From DATDOY01 sp035293045 (GTDB taxonomy: Bacteria; Actinomycetota; Acidimicrobiia; IMCC26256; JACPCJ01): a stretch of DNA of 14,119 nucleotides. The translations under genes were made by a program, and so were the position numbers. The notes below the pieces were generated by a model. The model was not told where the DNA came from. It saw nothing but the letters and a program-made list of their open reading frames with translations, and did no database searches. The stretch lies in contig DATDOY010000061.1 in assembly GCA_035293045.1 (NCBI GenBank), forward strand, positions 1 to 14,119, given 5' to 3'. This document shows positions 6,583-13,194 of the stretch, in pieces (position 1 is the first letter of the stretch; every line of letters begins with the position of its first letter).

Positions 6583-7353
6583 GTGCGGCTTGCGGCGACC
6601 CTGGCGCTCGGACTCGTGACCGGCGTGCTCTCGGGCATGTTCGGCGTCGGCGGCGCGGTGATCTCGACGCCGGGAATCCGCGCCCTCGGCGTGACCCCGT
6701 TCGAGGCGGTCGGCACCACCATCCCCGCCATCTTCCCGTCGGCGCTCAGCGGGTCGCTGCGCTACTACCGCGAGGGCCTTCTCGACCTGCGGGTCATTGC
6801 GTGGGTTGCGGTGTCGGGCACGGCGGCGGCCGTCGGCACGGCGCTCCTCTCGCACGCCGTTCCCGGCGAGGGCCACTGGCTCATGGTCGCCACCGCCGCG
6901 ATCGTGTTCTGGACGGCGACCCGCGTGCTGCGCGCCCCCGACCAGGCCGACGCCGACAGCGTCGACGACACGCGACGGAGGGACACGCCGGTCCGGCTCG
7001 CCGTCCTCGGCCTCGGCGCCGGCACCATCAGCGGACTGCTCGGGCTCGGCGGCGGGGTCGTCCTCGTTCCGGCGTTCCTCGAATGGCTGCGGCTCCCGAT
7101 CAAGCGGGCCGTCGCCAGCTCCCTCGCATGCGTCGGACTCCTCGCCATCCCGAGCGGCGTCACCCACGCCGCCCTCGGCGACATCGACTGGGAATTCGCC
7201 ATTCCCCTCGCGGTGACCGTCATCCCCGGCGCCCGCATCGGCGCCGCCCTCGCCATCCGCTCCTCGGATCGAGGGCTGCGCCTCGTGGTCGGCGCCGGGC
7301 TCGCGGTGATCGCGGTGGTCTACGCCATCCGCGAGGTGACGCTCGCCGTCTGA
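6583..7353 (+). CDS. TauE/SafE-family membrane transporter (sulfite/anion exporter type)
   Basis: 256 aa, strongly hydrophobic, with about eight predicted membrane helices arranged as two repeats, as in the TauE/SafE (DUF81) family. The family signature occurs twice: GMFGVGGAVISTP (from residue 18) and GLLGLGGGVVLVPAF (from residue 151). A hydrophilic cytoplasmic-type loop (APDQADADSVDDTRRRDTP) separates the halves. Members export sulfite, sulfoacetate or related small anions, but substrates vary and nothing here fixes one. No sulfur-metabolism gene is adjacent. The GTG at 6583 is preferred because a -10-like box sits just upstream and it starts the first helix. Its last 34 bp overlap, tail to tail, the 3' end of the DedA-PAP2 gene on the other strand. 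Confidence 0.88.
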   Translation: MRLAATLALGLVTGVLSGMFGVGGAVISTPGIRALGVTPFEAVGTTIPAIFPSALSGSLRYYREGLLDLRVIAWVAVSGTAAAVGTALLSHAVPGEGHWLMVATAAIVFWTATRVLRAPDQADADSVDDTRRRDTPVRLAVLGLGAGTISGLLGLGGGVVLVPAFLEWLRLPIKRAVASSLACVGLLAIPSGVTHAALGDIDWEFAIPLAVTVIPGARIGAALAIRSSDRGLRLVVGAGLAVIAVVYAIREVTLAV

Positions 7354-8738
7354 CCCATGGCTCGATCGATGTGGCGCCGGTGGAGCCGCGTGCTGGTGCC
7401 GAAGGCCGTGATCACGAAGGCGAGCCACGCGATGCCGAGCGCGAGACCGGCGAGGACGTCGCTCATCCAGTGGACGCCGAGGTAGATGCGCGTGAACCCG
7501 ACCACGAGGCTCACGAGGACCGCCAGCGTCCAGATCACCACCCGCGCCGGCCACGAGCGAATCACCGATCCCAGGAGATAGGCGAGGGCGCCGTAGGTCA
7601 CGACCGCCTGGACGGTGTGGCCCGATGGGAAGGCGAACCCGTCGGCGCCGTCGGCGTGGAACCGCGCCGGCGGGCGCGCCCGTGCGACGAGGTCCTTGAC
7701 CAACTCGTTGGCAACGGCAGCACCGATGATCGCCACCGCGAGGAACATCGCCACCCCCCACCGACCCGTGCGGATGAGCCACGCGACCGCGGCGAGCGCC
7801 ACGAGCGGCCCGAGGAGCGCCATCGACCCGAGGTCGGTGACCCACCGGGCGGCGTCGGTCATCCAATCCACGCGGTGCGCGGCGAGCGTGCGGGTCACCG
7901 TGAGGTCGACGTCGACGAAGTCGGAGCGCTCGGCCACGCCCGAGGCCACGGCATACAAGGTCCACGCCGACGCGATCAGGGCCACGAAGCCGAGCGTGAG
8001 CGACAACCCGAAGGCGTCATCGATGCGGAATCGGCCCCGGACAAAGCGCATCGGGCCCCGGAAATATCGCAGCAGGAAGGCGGCGGGACCGAGCGCGGCA
8101 ATCCGCCGCCCGACCGCTTGGACCCGCTCTTGATGATTGGCGGCCCACCGAGCCCCCGCGGCGACGATCACGATCACGACCACGACCCCGAGCAGGACGT
8201 AGCCCGCACCTTCAGCGGCGTCGGCAACCCGCTCATACGAGCGGCCGGCGGCGTATCCGAGGGTGACATAGAGGGTCGCCCACAACACGGCGCCGGCCGC
8301 ATTGAAGGCGAGAAACCTTGAATACGGCATGCGCGTGATTCCCGCCACGGCCGGCACCAGCGAACGCACGACGGCCACGAACCGACCGACGAACACGGCG
8401 CGTCCGCCGCGCTGCCCGAGGTACGCCTCGGCCCGCTCCCAACGCTCCTCGCCGACGGCGCGCCCGACTCTCGTGCGCCGGATCCGGGGGCCGAAGCGCC
8501 GGCCGATCTCGTACCCCACGGAGTCGCCGATGATGGCGCCGAGAACGGCCACCAACCACATCAACCCAAAGGTGGCGTTCCCTTGGGAGACGATCACGCC
8601 GCCGATGATCATGCCGGTCTCGCCGGGCACGACGAGGCCCACGCCCAGCGAGCTCTCCCCCGCGGCGAGGGCGGCGACGGCGAAGTACGCCGCGGGTCCT
8701 CCGAGCGAACCGACGGTTTCGAACAGCCGCTCGAGCAT
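7320..8738 (-). CDS. DedA (SNARE-associated) / PAP2 phosphatase fusion membrane protein
   Basis: 472 aa. The N-terminal half is a DedA domain: Glu28, VPGE at 37-40, a polar GDSVGYEIGRRFG segment, and GRFVAVVRSLVPAVAG at 118-133 (Arg119, Arg125, Pro129), the family's conserved membrane motif. After a linker (about 205-245, with basic segments QERVQAVGRR and RGPMRFVRGRFR), the C-terminal half is a PAP2 acid phosphatase with all three active-site motifs: K348xxxxxxR355P, PSGHT 371-375 and TR417xxxxxH423xxxD427. DedA proteins flip polyprenyl-phosphate or phospholipids, and PAP2 enzymes remove phosphate from lipid pyrophosphates or phosphatidates. The fusion may therefore dephosphorylate and recycle a lipid carrier such as undecaprenyl pyrophosphate; that is inference. 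It starts 12 nt after the udgB stop with no SD, which suggests co-transcription. About eleven membrane segments are predicted by eye. Confidence 0.93.
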   Translation of the reverse strand: MLERLFETVGSLGGPAAYFAVAALAAGESSLGVGLVVPGETGMIIGGVIVSQGNATFGLMWLVAVLGAIIGDSVGYEIGRRFGPRIRRTRVGRAVGEERWERAEAYLGQRGGRAVFVGRFVAVVRSLVPAVAGITRMPYSRFLAFNAAGAVLWATLYVTLGYAAGRSYERVADAAEGAGYVLLGVVVVIVIVAAGARWAANHQERVQAVGRRIAALGPAAFLLRYFRGPMRFVRGRFRIDDAFGLSLTLGFVALIASAWTLYAVASGVAERSDFVDVDLTVTRTLAAHRVDWMTDAARWVTDLGSMALLGPLVALAAVAWLIRTGRWGVAMFLAVAIIGAAVANELVKDLVARARPPARFHADGADGFAFPSGHTVQAVVTYGALAYLLGSVIRSWPARVVIWTLAVLVSLVVGFTRIYLGVHWMSDVLAGLALGIAWLAFVITAFGTSTRLHRRHIDRAMGQTASVTSRMA

Positions 8739-8750
8739 GGTCAGGGGAGG

Positions 8751-9446
8751 TTACCCAGCCAGGAGGGCGGCCCGGACGAACACGGCGTCGATCATCTCCT
8801 CCGTCAGCTTGCCCGTGAAGGTGTTCTGCTGGCTCGGATGGAACGAACAGACCACGGTGCCGCCGTCGAAGGCGACCTCGACGCCGTGACCGAACCGGGG
8901 CCGGGGCCGGGGTAGGGGTCGTCCTTGCGTCGCGAGCGCCCGAGCCAGGGCGTCGTACGCGAACTGACCGAGAGGGACGACCACCCGGACGCGCCGGAGG
9001 AGGGCGAGCTCTCGGAGCAGGAACGGAAAGCAGGCGTCGCGCTCGGCCGGCGTGGGGCGATTGGCGGGCGGGGCGCAGCGAACGGCCGCGGTGACATACG
9101 CGCCGGTGAGCACCAGGCCGTCGTCGCGGTGGTGGGCGTGCGGCTGGCTCGCGAACCCGGTGCGGTGCAGCGACGCATAGAGGAAGTCACCGGACCGATC
9201 CCCCGTGAAGACGCGGCCGGTCCGGTTGGCGCCGTGCGCCGCCGGCGCGAGACCGAGGATGACGACGCGCGCGTCGGGATCGCCGAAGCCGGGGATCGGC
9301 CGACCCCAGTAGTCGTCGTCGGCGAAGGCGGCGCGTTTCGTTCGCGCCACGTCCTCTCGCCACGTGACGAGCCGGGGACAGGCGCGACACGTCACGACGT
9401 CGTCGCGGAGCAGCTCCATCGAGTCTGGAGAACCGGTCGCGCCCAC
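8751..9446 (-). CDS. udgB: Type 5 uracil-DNA glycosylase (UDGb family, 4Fe-4S)
   Basis: 231 aa, cytoplasmic DNA-repair enzyme that excises uracil, and in this family often hypoxanthine, from DNA. Motif 1 is GLAPAAHGANRTGRVFTGD (65-83), the family 5 form that lacks the catalytic Asp/Asn of other UDGs; the C-terminal motif is HPSQQNTFTGKLT (His203). Cys20, Cys23, Cys124 and Cys139 fit the four ligands of the [4Fe-4S] cluster. The Pro-Arg stretch GRPLPRPRPRFGHG at 175-188 is unusual and is encoded by a G-quadruplex-type repeat on the opposite strand. The GTG at 9446 is preceded by a TAGGCT box with a 6-nt gap, so the mRNA is probably leaderless; a downstream ATG (Met10) is the alternative start. 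It probably shares a transcript with the DedA-PAP2 gene and is divergent from the lipid kinase gene. Confidence 0.95.
   Translation of the reverse strand: MGATGSPDSMELLRDDVVTCRACPRLVTWREDVARTKRAAFADDDYWGRPIPGFGDPDARVVILGLAPAAHGANRTGRVFTGDRSGDFLYASLHRTGFASQPHAHHRDDGLVLTGAYVTAAVRCAPPANRPTPAERDACFPFLLRELALLRRVRVVVPLGQFAYDALARALATQGRPLPRPRPRFGHGVEVAFDGGTVVCSFHPSQQNTFTGKLTEEMIDAVFVRAALLAG
8897..8918 (+). other. G-quadruplex motif inside udgB
   Basis: Four runs of four G (8897-8900, 8903-8906, 8909-8912, 8915-8918) are separated by the 2-nt spacers CC, CC and TA. This meets the strict definition of an intramolecular G-quadruplex with very short loops. The G-rich strand is the template strand of udgB. 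The corresponding codons encode the Pro/Arg repeat around residues 177-184. Confidence 0.8.
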
Positions 9447-9452
9447 CTGCTG

Positions 9453-9458
9453 AGCCTA
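9453..9458 (-). promoter_or_regulatory. Predicted -10 box of udgB (leaderless start)
   Basis: On the minus strand TAGGCT is followed by CAGCAG and then the GTG start at 9446. The 6-nt gap places the transcription start on the start codon. It lies only 15 bp from the opposing -10 box of the lipid kinase gene. Confidence 0.55.
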
Positions 9459-9473
9459 GAGACGGGCGCTGGG

Positions 9474-9479
9474 TACCCT
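9474..9479 (+). promoter_or_regulatory. Predicted -10 box of the lipid kinase gene (leaderless start)
   Basis: TACCCT is followed by 6 nt and then the GTG at 9486, which implies a leaderless transcript. No SD is present and no good -35 box is seen. Confidence 0.55.
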
Positions 9480-9485
9480 GCACCC

Positions 9486-10442
9486 GTGCGACTCACGCTG
9501 ATCGTGAACACCACGGCGTCCTCGGTGACCCCGCGAACCAGGGTCGTGATCCAGAAGGCCTTGTCGGCGGACCACGACGTCACGGTGATGGAGACCGCGC
9601 GGCGCGGCCACGCCGCCCGCATCGCCCGGGGCGCGGCCAAAGCCGGTGCCGAGGTTGTCGTCGTGATGGGCGGCGACGGCACGCTGAACGAAGCGGCCGA
9701 CGGCCTGAGCGGCACCGAAACTGCCCTCGCGCCCCTGCCCGGCGGGTCGACCAACGTCTACGCCCGCGCCGTCGGCTACTCGAACGACCCGATCGAGGCG
9801 ACCGGCCAGCTCCTCGCCGCCCTCGGTCACCGGGCGGGCGACGACGAGGCCGCGAGCCTCCCGACGTTCCATCGCATCGGCCTCGGGTCGGTCAACGGGC
9901 GCCGGTTCCTCTTCCACGTCGGCGTCGGCTTCGACGCCGCCGTCGTCGAACAAGTCGAGCGCCGGTCGTTCCTGAAGCGCCACCTTGCCCACCCGCTCTT
10001 CGTGTTCAGCGCCTTCACCACATGGTTTCGCCACTACGAGCACGACCACCCCCGCTTCGCCGTCGACCTGCCCACCGGAAGCGGCCGCGAGGTCATCGAC
10101 GACGGCTACTTCGCCATCGTGTCGAAGACCGACCCGTACACCTTCCTCGGCTCCCGGCCATTGCATGTGGCCCCCGAGGCCACCATCGAGAGCCCGCTCG
10201 CCATCACGATCTTTCGCACGCTCGGCATCGGCACGCTCATCCCGGCGGCGGCGTCGGCGCTCTGGAAAGGCCGCCTGCTGGCGCGCCATCCCAAGATCAT
10301 GCGCCGTTCCCACCTCCACGAGTTCGTGGTGCGCGGCCACGGCCCCGTGCCCTACCAAGTCGACGGCGACTACCTCGGCACCGCCGACGAGCTTCGCTTC
10401 ACCTACGAACCCGAGTCACTCACCCTCGTCGTCCCCTCCTGA
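9486..10442 (+). CDS. Diacylglycerol kinase-family lipid kinase (YegS/DgkB-like)
   Basis: 318 aa. The DAGK catalytic (LCB5/YegS) fold is shown by an N-terminal VNTTASSVT nucleotide-binding start, the GGDGTLNE signature at 62-69, LPGGSTNVYARAVG (about 84-97), and the C-terminal beta-sandwich segments ending VPYQVDGDYLGTADELRFTYEP. Members phosphorylate diacylglycerol or related lipids with ATP on the inner face of the membrane, recycling lipid for phospholipid or lipoglycan synthesis. The exact substrate is not determinable. The GTG at 9486 is chosen because the conserved strand starts there and a -10 box ends 6 nt upstream. The 3' end overlaps the convergent phosphodiesterase gene by 27 bp. 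A DAGK-type gene upstream of whiB1 also seems to exist in mycobacteria (Rv3218, from memory), consistent with an ancestral neighbourhood. Confidence 0.92.
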   Translation: MRLTLIVNTTASSVTPRTRVVIQKALSADHDVTVMETARRGHAARIARGAAKAGAEVVVVMGGDGTLNEAADGLSGTETALAPLPGGSTNVYARAVGYSNDPIEATGQLLAALGHRAGDDEAASLPTFHRIGLGSVNGRRFLFHVGVGFDAAVVEQVERRSFLKRHLAHPLFVFSAFTTWFRHYEHDHPRFAVDLPTGSGREVIDDGYFAIVSKTDPYTFLGSRPLHVAPEATIESPLAITIFRTLGIGTLIPAAASALWKGRLLARHPKIMRRSHLHEFVVRGHGPVPYQVDGDYLGTADELRFTYEPESLTLVVPS

Positions 10443-11198
10443 GGCGCTCCCACCGCCCGCGTCGGCCCCGAGCGCGCGGCGGGCGACGTCGGGCACGTTG
10501 GTGATGATCCCCGCGACCCCGCCGTCCGCGAGACGTCGAATCGCCGCCGGGTCGTCGACGGTCCACGGGACCACGGCGACGCCGAATTCGCGACCCTGCT
10601 CGACCGCGCGCATCAGCGCGTCGCCATCGAGCGCCGCCACATGCGGGTGGAGCGCGACGTGGCCCGCCGCGGCCGCGGCGGCCAAGGCGTTGACGACGTC
10701 GAGACCCCCCACCGTGAGCAGTGCCGTGGCGACGTCGGGGTCGGCGTCGTGCACCGCGGTGAGCGCGCCGGGATTGAACGATGACACCACGACGCGGCCG
10801 ATCAGGCCGCGTCGACGAACGGCGACCGTCACCGCGGCGGCGACGGTGTTGTCGGGATCCCAGTCCGGCTCCGTCGGGAGGTTCTTGACCTCGGCGTTGA
10901 CCCACATGCCGTCACAGGCATCGAGCGCCTCATCGATGGTCGGCACCCACGGGGCGAGCTCGCGCAGCGCGGCGAGGCCGTGGCCGACGATCGGACCGAG
11001 CCCGGCGATCTCCGGATCGTGGTGGACGACGAGCGCCCCGTCGGCCGTGCGCCGCACGTCGAACTCGACGGCGTCGGCGCGCAGGGCGCGCGCTTTGGCG
11101 AACGCCTCGACCGTGTTCTCACGCGCCGCGCGTGACGCCCCGCGGTGAGCGACAACCGCCGGCGATCCGTGTTCCAGAAACGGCGGTGACAGGCGCAC
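10416..11198 (-). CDS. Glycerophosphodiester phosphodiesterase family protein
   Basis: 260 aa with no signal peptide, so probably cytoplasmic. GDPD enzymes hydrolyse glycerophosphodiesters from phospholipid breakdown to glycerol 3-phosphate and an alcohol. Landmarks: AHRGASRAARENT (His18, Arg19, Glu27), VEFDVRRTADG (Glu45, Asp47), HHDPE (catalytic-type His60), NAEVKN (metal-binding Glu and Lys), SSFNPGAL, and the closing WTVDDPAAIRRLADGGVAGIITNVPD. The GTG at 11198 is preferred because it lies shortly before the HRG motif; a longer open frame upstream would run through the divergent whiB1 gene. A purine run, AAAGGGGG, 10 nt before the GTG could act as SD. The gene is divergent from whiB1 across a perfect palindrome and convergent with the lipid kinase gene (27-bp overlap), giving a small lipid-turnover cluster. 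Confidence 0.92.
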   Translation of the reverse strand: MRLSPPFLEHGSPAVVAHRGASRAARENTVEAFAKARALRADAVEFDVRRTADGALVVHHDPEIAGLGPIVGHGLAALRELAPWVPTIDEALDACDGMWVNAEVKNLPTEPDWDPDNTVAAAVTVAVRRRGLIGRVVVSSFNPGALTAVHDADPDVATALLTVGGLDVVNALAAAAAAGHVALHPHVAALDGDALMRAVEQGREFGVAVVPWTVDDPAAIRRLADGGVAGIITNVPDVARRALGADAGGGSASGGDDEGE

Positions 11199-11213
11199 AG
11201 CCGCGATACCCCC

Positions 11214-11242
11214 TTTACTGACCCGCGGGTCAGGGTTATCGT
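11214..11242 (+). promoter_or_regulatory. Predicted sigma-A-type promoter of whiB1
   Basis: TTTACT (11214-11219), a 17-bp spacer, and TATCGT (11237-11242). Transcription would start near 11249, leaving a leader of about 85 nt before the ATG. A 16-bp perfect palindrome fills most of the spacer, so binding there should block RNA polymerase. Confidence 0.5.
11218..11233. promoter_or_regulatory. Perfect 16-bp palindrome, candidate repressor operator
   Basis: CTGACCCGCGGGTCAG is fully self-complementary. It lies in the 135-bp divergent gap between the phosphodiesterase gene and whiB1, overlapping the predicted -35/spacer of whiB1 and, on the other strand, the place where a -35 for the phosphodiesterase gene would sit. 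The form (TGACCC-GGGTCA) suits a dimeric regulator such as a TetR-family protein. It does not resemble a CRP site. The regulator is unknown. Confidence 0.55.
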
Positions 11243-11276
11243 GCCAAAGCCGGCGGCAGCACGCTCGATACCACGG

Positions 11277-11296
11277 CCCTTCTCCCACGTGAAGGG
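11277..11296 (+). promoter_or_regulatory. Short hairpin in the whiB1 leader
   Basis: CCCTTC (11277-11282) pairs with GAAGGG (11291-11296) across an 8-nt loop within the predicted 5' untranslated region. It may influence mRNA stability. It is far enough from the SD (11325-11330) not to cover it. Confidence 0.3.
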
Positions 11297-11324
11297 TGCG
11301 CCAGCAGCGCCGACCGACCCCTAC

Positions 11325-11330
11325 AGGAGG
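11325..11330 (+). promoter_or_regulatory. Shine-Dalgarno site of whiB1
   Basis: AGGAGG followed by ATC and then ATG. It fixes the whiB1 start at 11334 although the frame is open upstream. It is the only strong SD in the window; the spacing of 3 nt is short. Confidence 0.75.
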
Positions 11331-11333
11331 ATC

Positions 11334-11654
11334 ATGGCCCTCTCCTGGGACCGAACGATCGACTGGGACGAGAACACCTGGCGGCTCGACGCGGCATGCC
11401 GCGACTCGGCCCCGGAGCTGTTTTTCCCGATTGGCGCGACGGGCCTCGCCCTCGAGCAGATCGACGCCGCCAAGGCGGTGTGCACCCGCTGCGTCGTCCG
11501 CGACGAGTGCCTCGAGTTCGCCCTCGAGACCAACCAGGAAGCCGGCGTCTGGGGCGGCACCTCCGAGGACGAGCGCCGCCACCTCCGGCGAGAGTGGGTC
11601 GCCGCCAACCGCGCCGCCCCGCGGATCACATCCCGCGTGAGCGCCGGCGTCTGA
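11334..11654 (+). CDS. whiB1: WhiB-family [4Fe-4S] transcriptional regulator, WhiB1-type
   Basis: 106 aa. Cys22, Cys50, Cys53 and Cys59 give the C-x27-C-x2-C-x5-C spacing of WhiB1 and would hold a [4Fe-4S] cluster. GVWGG (71-75) is the family turn motif, followed by the basic SEDERRHLRRE DNA-binding region. The LFFPIG...AKAVCTRC context is WhiB1/WhiB2-like. WhiB1 is a nitric-oxide-responsive regulator that binds the housekeeping sigma factor and is essential in M. tuberculosis. The ATG at 11334 follows a strong SD; the upstream in-frame GTG (11241) would add sequence with no family resemblance and is rejected. The gene is convergent with pdtaS across a 49-bp gap, the same arrangement as Rv3219/Rv3220c, which is the main reason for the WhiB1 name. 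A palindrome in its promoter suggests repression by a dimeric regulator. Confidence 0.93.
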   Translation: MALSWDRTIDWDENTWRLDAACRDSAPELFFPIGATGLALEQIDAAKAVCTRCVVRDECLEFALETNQEAGVWGGTSEDERRHLRREWVAANRAAPRITSRVSAGV

Positions 11655-11703
11655 TTCCTCGTTCTCGACGGCGGGGGAACACCAAGCACACCAAGCGGCG
11701 CGG

Positions 11704-13194
11704 TCAGTTCCCGGCGTCGTCGTCGCTCTCGGGCACCGGAACCACGAGGTGCACCCACGTGCCGCCGTCGTCTTTCACCTGAATCGAGCCCCCGAGCTCC
11801 GACGTCACGAGCGAATGCACGATCGACAGCCCGAGGCCGCGCGCCGCGTCGATGGAAAACCCGGGCGGGAGGCCGACGCCGTCGTCGCGGATGTCGATCA
11901 CGACCTCGCCCTCGTTGCGCGCGAGCGCGACCGACACGTGACGGGTGACCGCCTCCGCTGACAGGGCGTTGCTCAGGTCGGGAAAGGCGTGATCGACCGC
12001 GTTCTGGATGAGTTCGTTGACCACGACGGCGAGCGGCGTGGCGATCTCGGCCGGAAGCTCACCCGCGTCGCCGGTCACCGAGAACTCGACGAGGCTTTCC
12101 GGCGCCAGCAGGCTCTCGCGGATCATCCGAACGAGCGGGCGGCAGATCTCGCCGAAGTTCACCGCCTCGGTGACGTCGCGCGACAAGGTCTCGTGCACCA
12201 GGGCGATCGAACGGATGCGCCGCACCGACTCTTCGATCGCCTCCTTCGCCTCGCCCGAACTCAAGCGGCGGCCCTGGAGCCGGAGCAGCGACGCGATCGT
12301 CTGGAGGTTGTTCTTCACCCGGTGATGGATCTCGCGAATGGTGGCGTCCTTCGACAACAGCATGCGGTCCCGACGCCGGAGGTCGGACACGTCACGCAGC
12401 AGGAGGACCGCGCCCTCGGCCTCGCCGCCGGACAGCATCGGCAGCGCGTGCATGATGATGGTCGTCTCGCCGCGCTCGCTCTCCTCGGTGACGGGCATGC
12501 CCAGCTCGAAGGCCGCCGCGACGGCCGCCTCGTCGAAGCCGACGTCGGCGAGCCGCGCCCCTTCGGCGTTGGCGTGAATGCCGAGACGGTGCATGGCCGT
12601 CACCGCGTTGGGGCTCGTGAAGCGGACGCGCCGCTCGCCGTCGATGAAGATCACGCCGTCCCCCACGCGGGGGGCTTCCTGGTCGAGGGCCTCGTCGAGC
12701 GGGAACGGGAAGGTGCCCTCGGCGACCATGTGCGCGAAGCGTTCGAAGATCTCGAGATAGACGCGCTCGAGTTCGCCGAGGCGGCGCGAGACGGTGGTCG
12801 GGCTCTCGCGCGTGACGACGGCAATCACCCGGTCTTCGAAGCGGACCGGAATGCAGAACCTCCACGTCCGCTCGGTGCCGCCGAGCGCCTGCACGCTCCC
12901 CTCCACGATCTCGCCGAGCCGGAAGGCCCGCGCCACGAGGGCGCGCTCGACCTCGTCGTAAATGACGCCGACCATGTCCTCGCGATACATCGTCTGGCCC
13001 GTCGTCGGCCGGACCTGATCGAGCACGACAAAGCGCTGGCCCTCCTGGCTGGCGCCGGCGGCGAACAGGAGCAGGTCGGCGAAACAGAAGTCAGACAGCA
13101 TGTGCCACGACATCGTGAGCCGGCGGAGGTGCGCGATCGCCGGGAAATCGAGCGCGGTGTGAGTGCGGGCGAGCTCGGGGAGGGTGACGGGCAT
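11704..13194 (-). CDS. pdtaS: Cytosolic sensor histidine kinase, PdtaS type (HisKA_2 family)
   Basis: 496 aa (M. tuberculosis PdtaS is about 501) with no membrane helix. Domains: an N-terminal GAF-like domain (about 30-150), a PAS domain (about 175-270, GVIFIDGERRVRFTSPNAV...VLLLRDVSDL), HisKA_2 with EIHHRVKNNLQTIASLLRLQ (phospho-acceptor probably His291), and a HATPase_c domain with N-box VVNELIQNAVDHAF, G1 DIRDDGVGLP and G2 GLGLSIVHSL. In mycobacteria PdtaS phosphorylates PdtaR, an ANTAR-domain RNA-binding response regulator, and responds to copper and nitric oxide; the ligand here is unproven. No response regulator lies in the window, which is also normal for PdtaS. The ATG at 13194 overlaps the stop of the upstream PHP gene by 1 nt (TGATG), indicating translational coupling. 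The gene is convergent with whiB1. Confidence 0.93.
   Translation of the reverse strand: MPVTLPELARTHTALDFPAIAHLRRLTMSWHMLSDFCFADLLLFAAGASQEGQRFVVLDQVRPTTGQTMYREDMVGVIYDEVERALVARAFRLGEIVEGSVQALGGTERTWRFCIPVRFEDRVIAVVTRESPTTVSRRLGELERVYLEIFERFAHMVAEGTFPFPLDEALDQEAPRVGDGVIFIDGERRVRFTSPNAVTAMHRLGIHANAEGARLADVGFDEAAVAAAFELGMPVTEESERGETTIIMHALPMLSGGEAEGAVLLLRDVSDLRRRDRMLLSKDATIREIHHRVKNNLQTIASLLRLQGRRLSSGEAKEAIEESVRRIRSIALVHETLSRDVTEAVNFGEICRPLVRMIRESLLAPESLVEFSVTGDAGELPAEIATPLAVVVNELIQNAVDHAFPDLSNALSAEAVTRHVSVALARNEGEVVIDIRDDGVGLPPGFSIDAARGLGLSIVHSLVTSELGGSIQVKDDGGTWVHLVVPVPESDDDAGN

Noticed and set aside
6112..7965. 617-codon minus-strand frame across dapA, TauE and the PAP2 region
   Set aside because: Out-of-frame shadow of three better supported genes; Arg-rich with no recognisable domain.
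6543..8321. 592-codon plus-strand frame
   Set aside because: Shadow of TauE and antisense to the DedA-PAP2 gene; composition typical of non-coding frames in high-GC DNA.
8925..9485. N-terminal extension of the lipid kinase gene back to 8925
   Set aside because: It runs antisense through udgB; the conserved start of the kinase fold and a -10 box place the start at 9486.
11241..11333. Upstream GTG start for whiB1
   Set aside because: Lies within or next to the predicted -10 box; a strong SD precedes the ATG at 11334, which gives the normal WhiB length.
11199..11582. N-terminal extension of the phosphodiesterase gene up to 11582
   Set aside because: It crosses whiB1 and its promoter in antisense, and the family homology begins just after the GTG at 11198.
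11655..11703. Terminator between whiB1 and pdtaS
   Set aside because: Only a weak GTTC/GAAC pairing and a CACCAAGC direct repeat are visible; not enough for a terminator call.
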